From Alteromonadaceae bacterium BrNp21-10 (lineage in GTDB: Bacteria > Pseudomonadota > Gammaproteobacteria > Enterobacterales > Alteromonadaceae), in NCBI GenBank assembly GCA_030418115.1, contig JAUHQD010000003.1:186001-250000 (forward strand): a stretch of DNA of 64,000 nt, in the 5' to 3' direction. Shown in pieces: positions 29,113 through 39,854 of this stretch. Made by a program: the position numbers and the translations under genes. Under the pieces are notes generated by a model that saw nothing but the letters and a program-made list of their open reading frames with translations, was not told where the DNA came from and ran no database searches. Positions within the stretch are counted from its first letter, which is position 1; the number at the start of each line of letters is the position of its first letter.

Positions 29113-29956
29113 GCTTGCTGGCTCCTGTACTGCCGCTGATGGCTTGATTAAATTGAGTCAGTAATTTACGCACTAAATTGCCCTGAATTGCTGGACAACC
29201 AAATACGCCAACTTCTTCACCCGCGGCTAAGTGTTGTTTTATTTGTTTCAACATGGGAATAGGCAAACTGTGCAGATAGCTGACAATATGTTGTTCAATG
29301 ACGGCATAATCGTAACCTAGCAATTGGTTGTCGGTGTCAAATTTAACCGCCTTGGGTAATAACTTGGGAATCCCTTGTTGTTCATCATCAATCAGGCACA
29401 TGGATAACAACACTAAGGTGGTTTGCTTGATGCTCATAAAGGGATACAGAAAACTAAAGTAGGAGGCATCGAGTAAATTAACGGCTTGTTGTATATTGCT
29501 GGTTTGCGCAAAACACAGTGCCAACCCTGCGCGTAAAAATTTGCGGGCGGTGGCCGCGCCAAGTGCTAAATGGTTTTTAATTAAGTCCCGTTGATTATTC
29601 GGTACGCCAATATAAGAGGTTACAAACAGGTTTAGCGCCTGTTGAATATGCAGCGCACTCTGGCTGGCCTGCTGTTCAGGAATATGATCAATATGCGCGA
29701 AAATAGCATCTAGGTAATCTTCAAAAAAGGCTAATAAGGCGGTATCAAGATCGTCGGTGGTAATCTGCGTAGTGGGCAAGGTCACAGCGCTAAGTAGCTG
29801 TTTATCAAATTCGATTAAATCAAAGCGACAGTGGTTTTTCTCGGTTTGAACATCGCGGCGGCCACTTAGGGATTTTTGCTGCAATTCAGCGACACTAGAT
29901 TGGGCAAGGGCTGCGATCCATTGTTGTAAATTATTGTCGGCAAGAGGTTTATCCAC
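29102..29956 (-). CDS. Unknown protein, first gene of the halogenase operon
   Basis: A 284-residue, mostly helical soluble protein with no signal peptide and no motif I recognise. It has two hydrophobic helical runs (about residues 134-152 and 165-190) and a C-terminal 'GEEVGVFGCPAIQGNLVRKL' segment with a single conserved-looking Cys. It overlaps the halogenase by 11 bases, so it belongs to the same transcript and presumably the same pathway. It could be a substrate-carrier or partner protein for the halogenases, but that is only inference from position. Confidence 0.6.
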   Translation of the reverse strand: MDKPLADNNLQQWIAALAQSSVAELQQKSLSGRRDVQTEKNHCRFDLIEFDKQLLSAVTLPTTQITTDDLDTALLAFFEDYLDAIFAHIDHIPEQQASQSALHIQQALNLFVTSYIGVPNNQRDLIKNHLALGAATARKFLRAGLALCFAQTSNIQQAVNLLDASYFSFLYPFMSIKQTTLVLLSMCLIDDEQQGIPKLLPKAVKFDTDNQLLGYDYAVIEQHIVSYLHSLPIPMLKQIKQHLAAGEEVGVFGCPAIQGNLVRKLLTQFNQAISGSTGASKHEH

Positions 29957-29981
29957 GAGATTGTTACCACCTATCTTTACG

Positions 29982-30054
29982 TCAGTAGACTTTAATAATT
30001 CAGCCGTTTACACTGCGTCAATGTTACCGGTTTCATCGTTGCCCAGTCTACTGA
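29982..30054. promoter_or_regulatory. 10-bp exact inverted repeat in divergent promoter region
   Basis: TCAGTAGACT (29982-29991) and AGTCTACTGA (30045-30054) are exact inverted copies, one near each start of the divergent genes 29956 and 30091, with centres about 63 bases apart. Their placement fits a shared regulator contacting both promoters. No obvious promoter consensus is asserted. Confidence 0.4.
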
Positions 30055-30090
30055 TTAGCAGTACGTAATAGCAACCTAAAAATAGAAATT

Positions 30091-30810
30091 TTGATGAGTT
30101 TAGTTAACCCCCCTGCCATTATTTTGCATCCAAAAATGTCTATTAGCACCGAATATGTGGGACGGGATAAGCAACCCCTATTGGTTATTGATAACTTGCT
30201 GGCAAATGCCGCAGAGGTCAAAAGCTATGCGCAACATCTGGCTTTTGTTGCCGATGGGGTTTATTACCCAGGGATCCGTGTCAATGCGCCATTAGCTTAC
30301 CAGCAGGCCATATTGTCTGGTTTGTTGAGTACCCTAATCGACACCTTTGCACTCACTTGCAGTGCCATGCAGTTTTCCTTATGCCAGTACTCGTTAGTCA
30401 CTACCCCACCAGAGCAATTGCAAATGGCGCAACGTATTCCTCACATGGACTCAATCGCCGAACAAGAGCTGGCGATGATCCATTATTTATGGGATGAGGG
30501 GTATGGTGGCACCTCGTTTTATCGGCATAAAAAAACCGGTTACGAATATATTGATCGTCAGCGGCAGGCCAATTACTTTGCAGTGTTAGGTGAGCAAGGG
30601 CAGGTGGTGGACAATCTACCGCCTGCGGAATATATCAATGGTGACACGCTGTTATTTGAGCGAGTTAAATCTTGGCCAGCACGGTTTAACCGAGCATTGA
30701 TTTACCGCAAAACCAGTTTGCATTCTGGGGATATAGCTAAAGACTTCAAGTCGGATAGCAATCCATTGACGGGGCGTTTGTCGATCAATTCATTTTTGGA
30801 GCCCTGCTAA
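30091..30810 (+). CDS. DUF6445 / 2OG-Fe(II)-oxygenase-like protein
   Basis: A 239-residue protein of the DUF6445 type. Blocks include 'YYPGIRVNAPL', 'PHMDSIAEQELAMIHYL', 'GGTSFYRHKKTGYEYIDR' and a C-terminal 'GRLSINSFLEP'. H-x-D in PHMD, a distal His in KTSLHSGD, and a later Arg match the iron and 2-oxoglutarate ligand pattern of prolyl-4-hydroxylase-like oxygenases. The active-site assignment is inference. Its stop overlaps the ATG of the following methyltransferase by one base (TAATG). From memory, such proteins often accompany tryptophan halogenases in marine and Xanthomonas genomes. Confidence 0.7.
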   Translation: MMSLVNPPAIILHPKMSISTEYVGRDKQPLLVIDNLLANAAEVKSYAQHLAFVADGVYYPGIRVNAPLAYQQAILSGLLSTLIDTFALTCSAMQFSLCQYSLVTTPPEQLQMAQRIPHMDSIAEQELAMIHYLWDEGYGGTSFYRHKKTGYEYIDRQRQANYFAVLGEQGQVVDNLPPAEYINGDTLLFERVKSWPARFNRALIYRKTSLHSGDIAKDFKSDSNPLTGRLSINSFLEPC

Positions 30811-32534
30811 TGTCGCAAATTAATCCACCTAGCCATTCATCTGAATCAGCGGATATTGGCAAGCAGCAACAGGCCTATGCTTATTTTCAGCAATCCTTGG
30901 CTTATCGTGACCAAGGCCAATTACGTCCAGCCTTGCAGGGGTTGCGTCATGCCTTAAAGCTTGCCCCAGAGCGCAGAGCTGACATTGCTCAAGCAATGGC
31001 ATCGATTTTAGTGCAAATAGCGCCTACGCAGTATCAGGCAGAATTAGCCGAAGATTTGTTGATTTGCTTTAGTGAGCCAACAATCGATCATCAACATTTA
31101 GCCACGCTGGCGGCACTGCAATTACTGGCCAAATACGATTTGGTTGATTTACGTTACGGCGAGTCTGTTGACCTATCCATGTTAATGAATAAAAGGTTAA
31201 TGAATGAGCTGAAGAATGATGGCTTGTTGATGGCATTTTTAAGCCAATGCATCAATATTAATGCCCCTATGGAATGGCTATTAATCCAGTTTCGGCAGTA
31301 CATTTTATTGGGTTACCAACGAGATGGTGTGGCGTTTTTGCAAGAACAACAATCGTTGCTGGTGGCATTGGCCACTCAAAGCTTCGCTAATCAGTATATT
31401 TGGCCAATACAGGTTGACGAGGCGGAGCAACTATTATTACTGGCTGGATCATTAGGTAATTCAGAGTCCAGCGAGCAAACATTTTTGTTGTTATTACTGG
31501 CAACCTATCAGCCTCTTACAGATATTAGCCAATGGGATGTCAGCACATTAGATTGGAGCGTGTTCCCTGAACAATGCCAACAGTTAATTCAGCGCTCGGT
31601 TATTGATGTGATGGTGGAACGTCAAGTGGCACAAGCTTTACCGTCATTTTCTGCTGTTGATGATCAGATCTCAAACGCAGTACGCGCTCAATATGAATCT
31701 TGCCCTTATCCGCGCTGGACCATACCGCCAGCCGGTCGAATGCCAGCATTAACTCAAGTGCTAAGGCAACTGCCTCGTTATGTTGATCCGCAAAATATTG
31801 GTGAGCCAATTCAATTGTTAGTCGCCGGTTGCGGCACCGGTTACGAGCCCATAGAAATATCGCGGATGCAGTCTGATTTACAGGTGACGGCCATAGATTT
31901 AAGTCGTAATAGTTTGGCGTATGGGCTGAATAAAGCTCAAGAATTAGCCATTGATAACGTGCAGTTTATCCAAGGGGATATCTTGCAGGTGGTGCAGCTA
32001 AATAAACACTTTGATGTGGTGGTCAGCACTGGTGTGTTACACCATATGGCGGATACCTTAGCTGGGTGGCAAAGTTTATATAATGTAACCCAAACCGGCG
32101 GCGTGATGCGTATAAGCTTATACAGCGAGCTGGCCCGTAGACGGGTGGTACAAGGCCGAGAAAAAATAGCGACAATGGGTTTAAGTACCTCATTAGTGGA
32201 TATGCAACGCTTTCGGCAGTATCTATTTACCGAGGCACAAGGTGAGTTGGCAGAATTAGCTAGCAGTGATGATTTGTATTCTCTCAGTGGTTGCCGAGAT
32301 TTACTCTTTCATGAACAAGAGCAGCGATTTAATTTTCACCAAATTGGCGAAATGGCACAGCAACTCGGCCTGAAAATGATTGGTTTAGATTGGCCCAGTG
32401 CTGCGGTTCATCAGCAGTTTAGGACAATGTTCCCAGAGCCTGAGACGATGTTCGACTTTGCTAAATTAAATGAATTTGAACAGCGTTATCCCGATGCTTT
32501 TTTAACTATGTATCAAATCTGGTGGCAAAAATAA
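30810..32534 (+). CDS. TPR-containing SAM-dependent methyltransferase
   Basis: A 574-residue protein. The N-terminal TPR-like helices include 'AYFQQSLAYRDQGQLRPAL' near residues 28-46. A middle helical region follows, then a 'YESCPYPRW' motif near residue 290. The class I methyltransferase domain has SAM loop LLVAGCGTGYEP near 337, 'TAIDLSRNSL', and VVSTGVLHHMAD near 408. The 'CPYPRW' plus TPR layout is recurrent in marine bacteria. It is translationally coupled to the oxygenase-like gene and divergent from the halogenases. Substrate unknown, possibly a peptide or an amino acid altered by the same pathway. Confidence 0.78.
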   Translation: MSQINPPSHSSESADIGKQQQAYAYFQQSLAYRDQGQLRPALQGLRHALKLAPERRADIAQAMASILVQIAPTQYQAELAEDLLICFSEPTIDHQHLATLAALQLLAKYDLVDLRYGESVDLSMLMNKRLMNELKNDGLLMAFLSQCININAPMEWLLIQFRQYILLGYQRDGVAFLQEQQSLLVALATQSFANQYIWPIQVDEAEQLLLLAGSLGNSESSEQTFLLLLLATYQPLTDISQWDVSTLDWSVFPEQCQQLIQRSVIDVMVERQVAQALPSFSAVDDQISNAVRAQYESCPYPRWTIPPAGRMPALTQVLRQLPRYVDPQNIGEPIQLLVAGCGTGYEPIEISRMQSDLQVTAIDLSRNSLAYGLNKAQELAIDNVQFIQGDILQVVQLNKHFDVVVSTGVLHHMADTLAGWQSLYNVTQTGGVMRISLYSELARRRVVQGREKIATMGLSTSLVDMQRFRQYLFTEAQGELAELASSDDLYSLSGCRDLLFHEQEQRFNFHQIGEMAQQLGLKMIGLDWPSAAVHQQFRTMFPEPETMFDFAKLNEFEQRYPDAFLTMYQIWWQK

Positions 32535-32810
32535 TTATCAACCAAAGCTATTTTGTGTGTTACCGATGTTTGTTTACAGCGTATGTAATCGGGTAATGCA
32601 TTGTAATAAAATTACATTTTGTATAAGATCTAGGCAAATAAATTGTCGTGGAATGTAACTTTGACACATACACCGCCCTAGATTCGACCCCTTCATAATA
32701 CACATTCTACAGGTGTAACTTTCTCGCTGAACGCGCGAGATTATCTCGTATTTAAATAGAACAACAATTATTCCCCATTCGGGAATGTTAAACATTATTA
32801 GGTTATTTGC

Positions 32811-34301
32811 ATGCTTGAACACATTCAGAGAGATTGGCTCTCTAATATTCGTGGTGATGTACTTGCGGGAATTGTTGTGGCACTAGCCCTCATACCCGAA
32901 GCCATCGCCTTCTCTATTATTGCCGGTGTGGATCCAAAGGTTGGACTTTACGCGTCATTTTGTATTGCGGTTGTTATCGCCTTTGTAGGTGGACGACCCG
33001 GGATGATTTCTGCGGCTACCGGTGCCATGGCATTGTTGATGGTGACTCTAGTTAAAGATCATGGGCTAGAGTATCTATTGGCTGCAACGCTGCTTACCGG
33101 TGTACTACAAATATTTGCTGGGTATTTGAAACTCGGTGAGTTGATGCGTTTTGTCTCGCGCTCCGTTGTCACTGGGTTTGTTAATGCGTTGGCTATTCTT
33201 ATTTTTATGGCGCAATTACCTGAACTGACGGATGTAACCTGGCATGTATACGCCATGACCGCTGCTGGCCTTGGCATTATTTATTTGTTTCCTTACTTGC
33301 CGGTGATAGGCAAAGCCGTACCATCACCACTGGTGTGCATCGTGTCGATGACTATAGTCGCGGTGGTAATGGGCTTAGACATTCGTACTGTGGGTGATAT
33401 GGGCGAATTACCGGATACCTTACCGATATTTTTATGGCCGGATGTGCCCCTTAATTTAGAGACGCTAAGCATTATCCTACCTTATTCAATTGGCCTTGCC
33501 GTTGTAGGTCTGCTGGAATCGATGATGACAGCCACCATAGTCGACGATTTGACAGATACTACTAGTGATCGCAATAAAGAATGTAAAGGTCAGGGTATCG
33601 CTAATATCGGCTCTGGTTTGCTTGGCGGTATGGCCGGTTGCGCGATGATCGGACAATCGATTATCAACGTAAAATCAGGTGGACGAGGTCGACTGTCTAC
33701 TTTTGTGGCGGGCTCATTTTTACTGGTGATGGTGGTGTTCCTCGATGAATGGCTACGTCTTATTCCTATGGCCGCATTGGTTGCGGTGATGATTATGGTG
33801 TCGATAGGGACGTTTTCTTGGTCATCCATTAAAGATTTACGCACCCACCCACTTTCTTCGAATATAGTGATGATAGCGACGGTGATTGTCGTCGTCGCAA
33901 CTCACAATCTGGCGATGGGCGTGCTGGTTGGTTTACTGCTAGCCACCTTGTTCTTCGCCAACAAAATCGGCCGCTTTATGGTGGTTAAATCTGATTTTTC
34001 GAAGGCTGAAAATACGCGAACCTATGAAGTCATTGGGCAGGTTTTCTTCGCCTCTTCGGAGCAATTCATCAAGGCTTTTGACTTTAAAGAAGCAGCTGAA
34101 AACGTAGTGATTGATCTTACTCATGCGCACTTTTGGGATATCACCGCCGTGTCATCTTTAGATAAAGTGGTGATTAAATTTAGGCGGGAAGGTGCTACGG
34201 TGAGTATCATCGGTATGAATGATGCTACGGAAACAGTGGTCGACAAGTTTGGGGTGCACAATGATCCTAAAGAAGTCGAAAAATTGTTAGGCGGACACTA
34301 A
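32811..34301 (+). CDS. SulP-family inorganic anion transporter
   Basis: A 496-residue transporter: about 11-12 TM segments over residues 20-385 and a C-terminal STAS domain (about 400-490). The SulP hallmarks are '[20 protein letters not shown]' at the N-terminus and '[15 protein letters not shown]' in the centre. Substrates in the family include sulfate, bicarbonate and chloride; which one applies here is not shown. The universal stress gene begins 9 bases later with AAGGA before it, so the two form an operon, a pairing seen in other gammaproteobacteria. Confidence 0.9.
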   Translation: MLEHIQRDWLSNIRGDVLAGIVVALALIPEAIAFSIIAGVDPKVGLYASFCIAVVIAFVGGRPGMISAATGAMALLMVTLVKDHGLEYLLAATLLTGVLQIFAGYLKLGELMRFVSRSVVTGFVNALAILIFMAQLPELTDVTWHVYAMTAAGLGIIYLFPYLPVIGKAVPSPLVCIVSMTIVAVVMGLDIRTVGDMGELPDTLPIFLWPDVPLNLETLSIILPYSIGLAVVGLLESMMTATIVDDLTDTTSDRNKECKGQGIANIGSGLLGGMAGCAMIGQSIINVKSGGRGRLSTFVAGSFLLVMVVFLDEWLRLIPMAALVAVMIMVSIGTFSWSSIKDLRTHPLSSNIVMIATVIVVVATHNLAMGVLVGLLLATLFFANKIGRFMVVKSDFSKAENTRTYEVIGQVFFASSEQFIKAFDFKEAAENVVIDLTHAHFWDITAVSSLDKVVIKFRREGATVSIIGMNDATETVVDKFGVHNDPKEVEKLLGGH

Positions 34302-34310
34302 GGAAAAATA

Positions 34311-35162
34311 ATGAAAAAAATAATAACCTGTGTGGATGGTTCAGCAATGACAGCCGCCGTCACCGACGCGGCAATCTGGGCGTCGAAAAAATTAGATAAA
34401 CCAGTGTGTTTTTTGCATACATTGGAAAAAGAACAGCAACATGGAGCCGATGATTACACTGGCGCCATTGGATTGGGTGCCCGTTCCGCGTTACTTGAAG
34501 AAATGACCAAGCTCGACGAACAACGTGGCAAAGTAGCTTTGCAATTAGGTAAAGAATTATTGACCACCGCTGCCAACAAAGCAGAAAGTGCGGGTGTTAA
34601 AAATGTAGAAATGATTCAACGTCATGGTGATATTGTTGATGCCACTAAAGACCTACATGATAAAACTCGTCTGATTGTGATTGGCAGAAGTGGCGAAGGC
34701 CATGACGGTAATTTTAATGCCCTAGGGTCACACATTGAAACCTTGCTACGCAAAGCCAGCCAGCCGGTAATTGTTGTTCCTAGCGAGTTTAAACAGCCTA
34801 GCTCTTTTATGGTCGCCTATGATGGCAGGGCAACCGCCGATAAAGCGTTACAAAAAGTTATCGATGGTGGTTTGTTGCACGGACTGCATTGTCATTTGGT
34901 GTCGGTAAAGAACAATGAGACTGATCTAAAAGATAAACTCAATGCCGCCCAAAAGCGTATGCAAGACGAAGGCTTTGAGGTAACTGTTGCCTTTATCGAA
35001 GGTGATATTCACCAATCGTTGATGGATTATAAAGCCGCTAATAATATCGACTTGGTAGTAATGGGCGCGTTTGCCCATTCCAAACTACGCCAGTTCTTCG
35101 TAGGTAGTAACACTATTAAGATGTTAGAACGCTGTGACGTACCGTTAATTGTGTTGCGATAG
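34311..35162 (+). CDS. Tandem universal stress protein
   Basis: A 283-residue protein with two USP domains (about residues 1-150 and 160-283). Each ends in the ATP-binding pattern: 'IGRSGEGHDGNFNALGS' followed by 'QPVIVV', and 'MGAFAHSKLRQFFVGSNT' followed by 'DVPLIVL'. The start has a strong Shine-Dalgarno (AAGGA). It is cytosolic and probably senses stress and binds ATP. It is cotranscribed with the SulP transporter, so a link to anion or pH homeostasis is plausible. Confidence 0.88.
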   Translation: MKKIITCVDGSAMTAAVTDAAIWASKKLDKPVCFLHTLEKEQQHGADDYTGAIGLGARSALLEEMTKLDEQRGKVALQLGKELLTTAANKAESAGVKNVEMIQRHGDIVDATKDLHDKTRLIVIGRSGEGHDGNFNALGSHIETLLRKASQPVIVVPSEFKQPSSFMVAYDGRATADKALQKVIDGGLLHGLHCHLVSVKNNETDLKDKLNAAQKRMQDEGFEVTVAFIEGDIHQSLMDYKAANNIDLVVMGAFAHSKLRQFFVGSNTIKMLERCDVPLIVLR

Positions 35163-35181
35163 ACAACGCCGTTTTTTATGC

Positions 35182-35209
35182 AAAAAAATGCCCAGAATAA
35201 TCTGGGCAT
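35182..35209 (-). terminator. Terminator on the minus strand downstream of the CHASE kinase
   Basis: A 9-bp stem ATGCCCAGA / TCTGGGCAT with loop ATAA is followed on the minus strand by T7. It lies 258 bases after the kinase stop, so the kinase transcript may include the region holding the small ORF in antisense. On the plus strand it could also end the SulP-USP operon, with a weaker T-run. Confidence 0.7.
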
Positions 35210-35323
35210 ATTAAAGACTTAACTAGGAACAACATAACAACACACAATAGTATGAGTGTGTGATTGTATTAAAGTTCAATTAATTGAATCAAATTATTAA
35301 ATTATTAAACAAGGCCAACTAAA

Positions 35324-35443
35324 ATGACCGCTTTGAGCGGCATTATGTCAATCCGTGCCTTTCGCAGTTTGGGTGCCATGGTCGCATTAGTAACAGTAGA
35401 ACTAGCAGAAACCGCAATATTGGTTATTTTTGCGTTAGGATAG
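35324..35443 (+). CDS. Possible 39-residue small membrane protein
   Basis: A short ORF in the ~300-base gap after the stress-protein gene. It has AAGG about 10 bases upstream. The product has a hydrophobic C-terminal half (MVALVTVELAETAILVIFAL). No family is recognised. It is separated from the upstream operon by a hairpin. It may be a real small protein or chance in AT-rich sequence. Confidence 0.3.
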   Translation: MTALSGIMSIRAFRSLGAMVALVTVELAETAILVIFALG

Positions 35444-35466
35444 TTTGGCTTTTCAATCTTGGGAAT

Positions 35467-38166
35467 CTAACCAAGCAAGGCTTGCTTTAGCTTATTCAAC
35501 AATAACGATAGTTCTACAGGTTTAGCAAGATGAGCACTGAAGCCCTCACGTTGATAGATTTTGATATCCTCACTCATGGTGTTGGCGGTTAATGCAATTA
35601 TGGGGATATCAGGATGGGTTTGTCTTATTTGTCTGCAGGCTTCTATGCCATCCATCACCGGCATTTGAATATCCATTAGTACGACATCCACTTTATTAGT
35701 CTGCATGGCATTAACGGCTTCAAGTCCATTATTGGCAAATATGAGTGTCGCTTGAGTAGCTTCAAGCATGGCTTGTACAATAAGTTGGTTGATTTCATTA
35801 TCTTCTGCGATGAGAACATTCATGCCTAGTAGATTGAGTTCTTCTGCTTCGTCTTCTTGATGTTCCATCACTGGGACAGTCATTTGTTGTAAAGGTAATA
35901 TTACTGTAAATACAGTGCCAGTGCCGACTTCACTTTGAACGGTAATTTTTCCGCCCATTAAATTAACTAAAGAAGAGGTAATCGACAAACCCAGTCCGGT
36001 TCCACCGAATTTACGGGTCGTTGAGGTGTCAGCTTGCTCAAAACGCTCAAATAGCCTTTGTAGTTGATTTTGCTCGATGCCGATACCGGAATCTGCAATC
36101 TCAAAAATTAAGCAATCTTGAAGTGCGTCATAATTAATGTTTAAGGTTACGGTACCAACCTCGGTAAATTTAATCGCGTTTGAAGCGATGTTTAACAGAA
36201 TTTGTTTTATTCTTGTTGGATCACCTTGCCAATGGGAGTGTCCAACCTGGTTGCATAGCTGAAAAACAATATCTTTTTGGCTTGCCATCATTGATAAATC
36301 TGAACGTAAATATTCAAGCAGTTCATACAAATTAAAAGCGCCATTTTCCAATGTTAGTTTACCGGCCTCAATTTTCGAGAAATCAAGAATGTCATTGATA
36401 ATAATATTGAGGCTCTTAGTGGAATAGATGGCTTTTTTTAGTAGTTCTTTGCCTTGTTTAGTGGTGACTTCTTTATCGAGGATTTGCAAAGTGCCATAAA
36501 TACCGTTTAACGGGGTACGGATCTCATGGCTCATATTCGCTAAGAATTTTGATTTCGCTTCATTAGCTTGTTCTGCCTCCTCAGTGGCTTTTGCTAAGAC
36601 GAGATCATGTTCTATTTGTTCAGTCTGATCATAGGCGATGCCTAAGAAACCAAATAAATGCTGTTGCTCATCGAACAAGCCAGTGACACTCAAACGCACA
36701 GGAATGTGACGTCCACTTTTATGCACATAGGTCCATGGGTTAATATCGGCTTCACGACGCCGCGCTTTGGTTACAAAGACTTCAAACCCAGGGGCAACGG
36801 TGTAACCCAGTTCTTTAGATAACACTTCTGCTCTAGTAATCACTTCTTCAACAACATGAAATGTTGCTGGTGTGTGATGGCCAATTATTTCCGCGGCTGA
36901 ATAGCCCAGCAGTGCTTCTGCGGCAGGATTAAATACGGTAATAAGTCCTTGCTCATTTGTGGCTATGATTGCATAGCCAGCACTTTCAAGAATGCTACGC
37001 TGTAAAGCACTGACCTGTGATATTTGTGTCGTTCTCTTTGATACCTCTTCTTCAAGTGCAGCATTAGCTTGTTTTAACGCGTTTTCCTTCACTCGCGATA
37101 ACTCAGTTTTATGACTTGATGCCAGTGCAATACGAGCTAGCGTTAAATGGACACTAAATACAACCAGCATCAAAAAAAGTGTAACGCCAATGGCGGCAAA
37201 AAAGTCCTGATGTTGCTGAGGTAATAAAAGAGAATTAATAAATTCGGGCCTTGCGTTCAATTCCAAAACCCAATGACGACCGTAGAGTTGAACAGAATGG
37301 CTTACTGATGCATGAGTGGAGTCTACATCTACCTGACCAAATTGGTAAAAAAGCGTAGTGGCGTTATCAGAAACATCTTTAATACTTAACATGACGTCAT
37401 TTTGGGTTGCAATCTGAGTGTTTAATACGTCATCGGCAAATATAGGTGCATAAGACCATCCTTGAATATTAGCTAATCTCTGCTCCACAGTTTGCGGTGA
37501 ACTATTTAACGTGTAAATCGGCATTAGAATTAAGAAACCATATCGGGCTTGCTGACTATTGTCCTGCACAAGTCGAATGGGGGCTGTCAGTCTTGCCTCG
37601 TTATGTTTAGCGGCCTCTAAGGCTGCGTGGCGACGATTCGGTTCGGAGCCAATGTCTAAACCTAATGCTGCTTTGTTTTTAAATTCAGGCTCGATATATT
37701 GGATGATATACAGGTTATTGGAATGCTTTTTAAATTGACGTACGTTGAAGGTTTTATCCGGTCGTTCTTGCCGAACTTTTTCTACAAACTGTTCAATGTT
37801 TTCGGGTTCCACGTTACGAATTAAGCCAAAACCATTGGCGCCGGGGAATTCTTTATCAATGTCTCGTGAAGCGCTATAGGCTAGCATAGTGCTGTAAGTA
37901 TATTGGTCTATATCATTGGTTATCACTGAGCCTCGAAGCCCTCGTAAACCGTATTGATACAGGGTTACCCAATCCGTCACCGTTTCACTAATGAGTTCAA
38001 GTCTTTCCTGTAACTTTTGCTGAATATACTGCTGTTCGTTCAACGATTGTCGTTTATCTAGGTAGACAGCAACTAACAGGCCAACAATTAAGATAAGGAG
38101 TGGTAACCAAAATAATTTTAGCTTTGAACGACCTTTGGGGGTTACTAATTGTTCGTTATTTTGCAT
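35467..38166 (-). CDS. CHASE-PAS hybrid sensor histidine kinase
   Basis: An 899-residue hybrid kinase. TM1 is residues 17-38, with a periplasmic CHASE-type sensor (about 60-300) and TM2 near 325-350. A PAS domain (about 390-520) contains 'ESAGYAIIATNEQGLITVFN'. The H-box is FLANMSHEIRTPLNGIYG near 550. The ATPase domain has GGTGLGLSITSSLV, and the C-terminal receiver has Asp in VVLMDIQMPVMDG. There is no HPt domain and no adjacent response regulator, so a phosphotransfer partner must lie elsewhere. The N-terminal dicarboxylate- or small-ligand-sensing role is inference from the CHASE fold. Confidence 0.9.
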   Translation of the reverse strand: MQNNEQLVTPKGRSKLKLFWLPLLILIVGLLVAVYLDKRQSLNEQQYIQQKLQERLELISETVTDWVTLYQYGLRGLRGSVITNDIDQYTYSTMLAYSASRDIDKEFPGANGFGLIRNVEPENIEQFVEKVRQERPDKTFNVRQFKKHSNNLYIIQYIEPEFKNKAALGLDIGSEPNRRHAALEAAKHNEARLTAPIRLVQDNSQQARYGFLILMPIYTLNSSPQTVEQRLANIQGWSYAPIFADDVLNTQIATQNDVMLSIKDVSDNATTLFYQFGQVDVDSTHASVSHSVQLYGRHWVLELNARPEFINSLLLPQQHQDFFAAIGVTLFLMLVVFSVHLTLARIALASSHKTELSRVKENALKQANAALEEEVSKRTTQISQVSALQRSILESAGYAIIATNEQGLITVFNPAAEALLGYSAAEIIGHHTPATFHVVEEVITRAEVLSKELGYTVAPGFEVFVTKARRREADINPWTYVHKSGRHIPVRLSVTGLFDEQQHLFGFLGIAYDQTEQIEHDLVLAKATEEAEQANEAKSKFLANMSHEIRTPLNGIYGTLQILDKEVTTKQGKELLKKAIYSTKSLNIIINDILDFSKIEAGKLTLENGAFNLYELLEYLRSDLSMMASQKDIVFQLCNQVGHSHWQGDPTRIKQILLNIASNAIKFTEVGTVTLNINYDALQDCLIFEIADSGIGIEQNQLQRLFERFEQADTSTTRKFGGTGLGLSITSSLVNLMGGKITVQSEVGTGTVFTVILPLQQMTVPVMEHQEDEAEELNLLGMNVLIAEDNEINQLIVQAMLEATQATLIFANNGLEAVNAMQTNKVDVVLMDIQMPVMDGIEACRQIRQTHPDIPIIALTANTMSEDIKIYQREGFSAHLAKPVELSLLLNKLKQALLG

Positions 38167-38364
38167 GGGGTAATTTAGTCCTAGCTATATGGTGGTTTCA
38201 CCAATGAGCAAAATCCTTTTATGTGACCTCATTATTATAAATAGCGCATTGTTCTTACTTGTTTATCGATATTAATTTAATTCGTGGGAAAACGATACAA
38301 ATCGTTAAGTTTCAGCTGAAGGGCATTGCTTATCCCGAACCGAGGTTATTTACAAAGAAAAACA

Positions 38365-38403
38365 AAAAAGCCGCTGAGTTTGAAATGACCTCAGCGGCTT
38401 TTA
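38365..38403 (-). terminator. gltBD terminator
   Basis: A 12-bp stem, AAAGCCGCTGAG with CTCAGCGGCTTT (38367-38378 / 38390-38401), carries an A-run on the left that reads as T6 on the minus strand. It is placed about 27 bases past the gltD stop and probably also works on the plus strand. Confidence 0.85.
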
Positions 38404-38429
38404 TTAACACTTATCGCTGGTTAGCGAAA

Positions 38430-39854
<1,425 letters not shown>

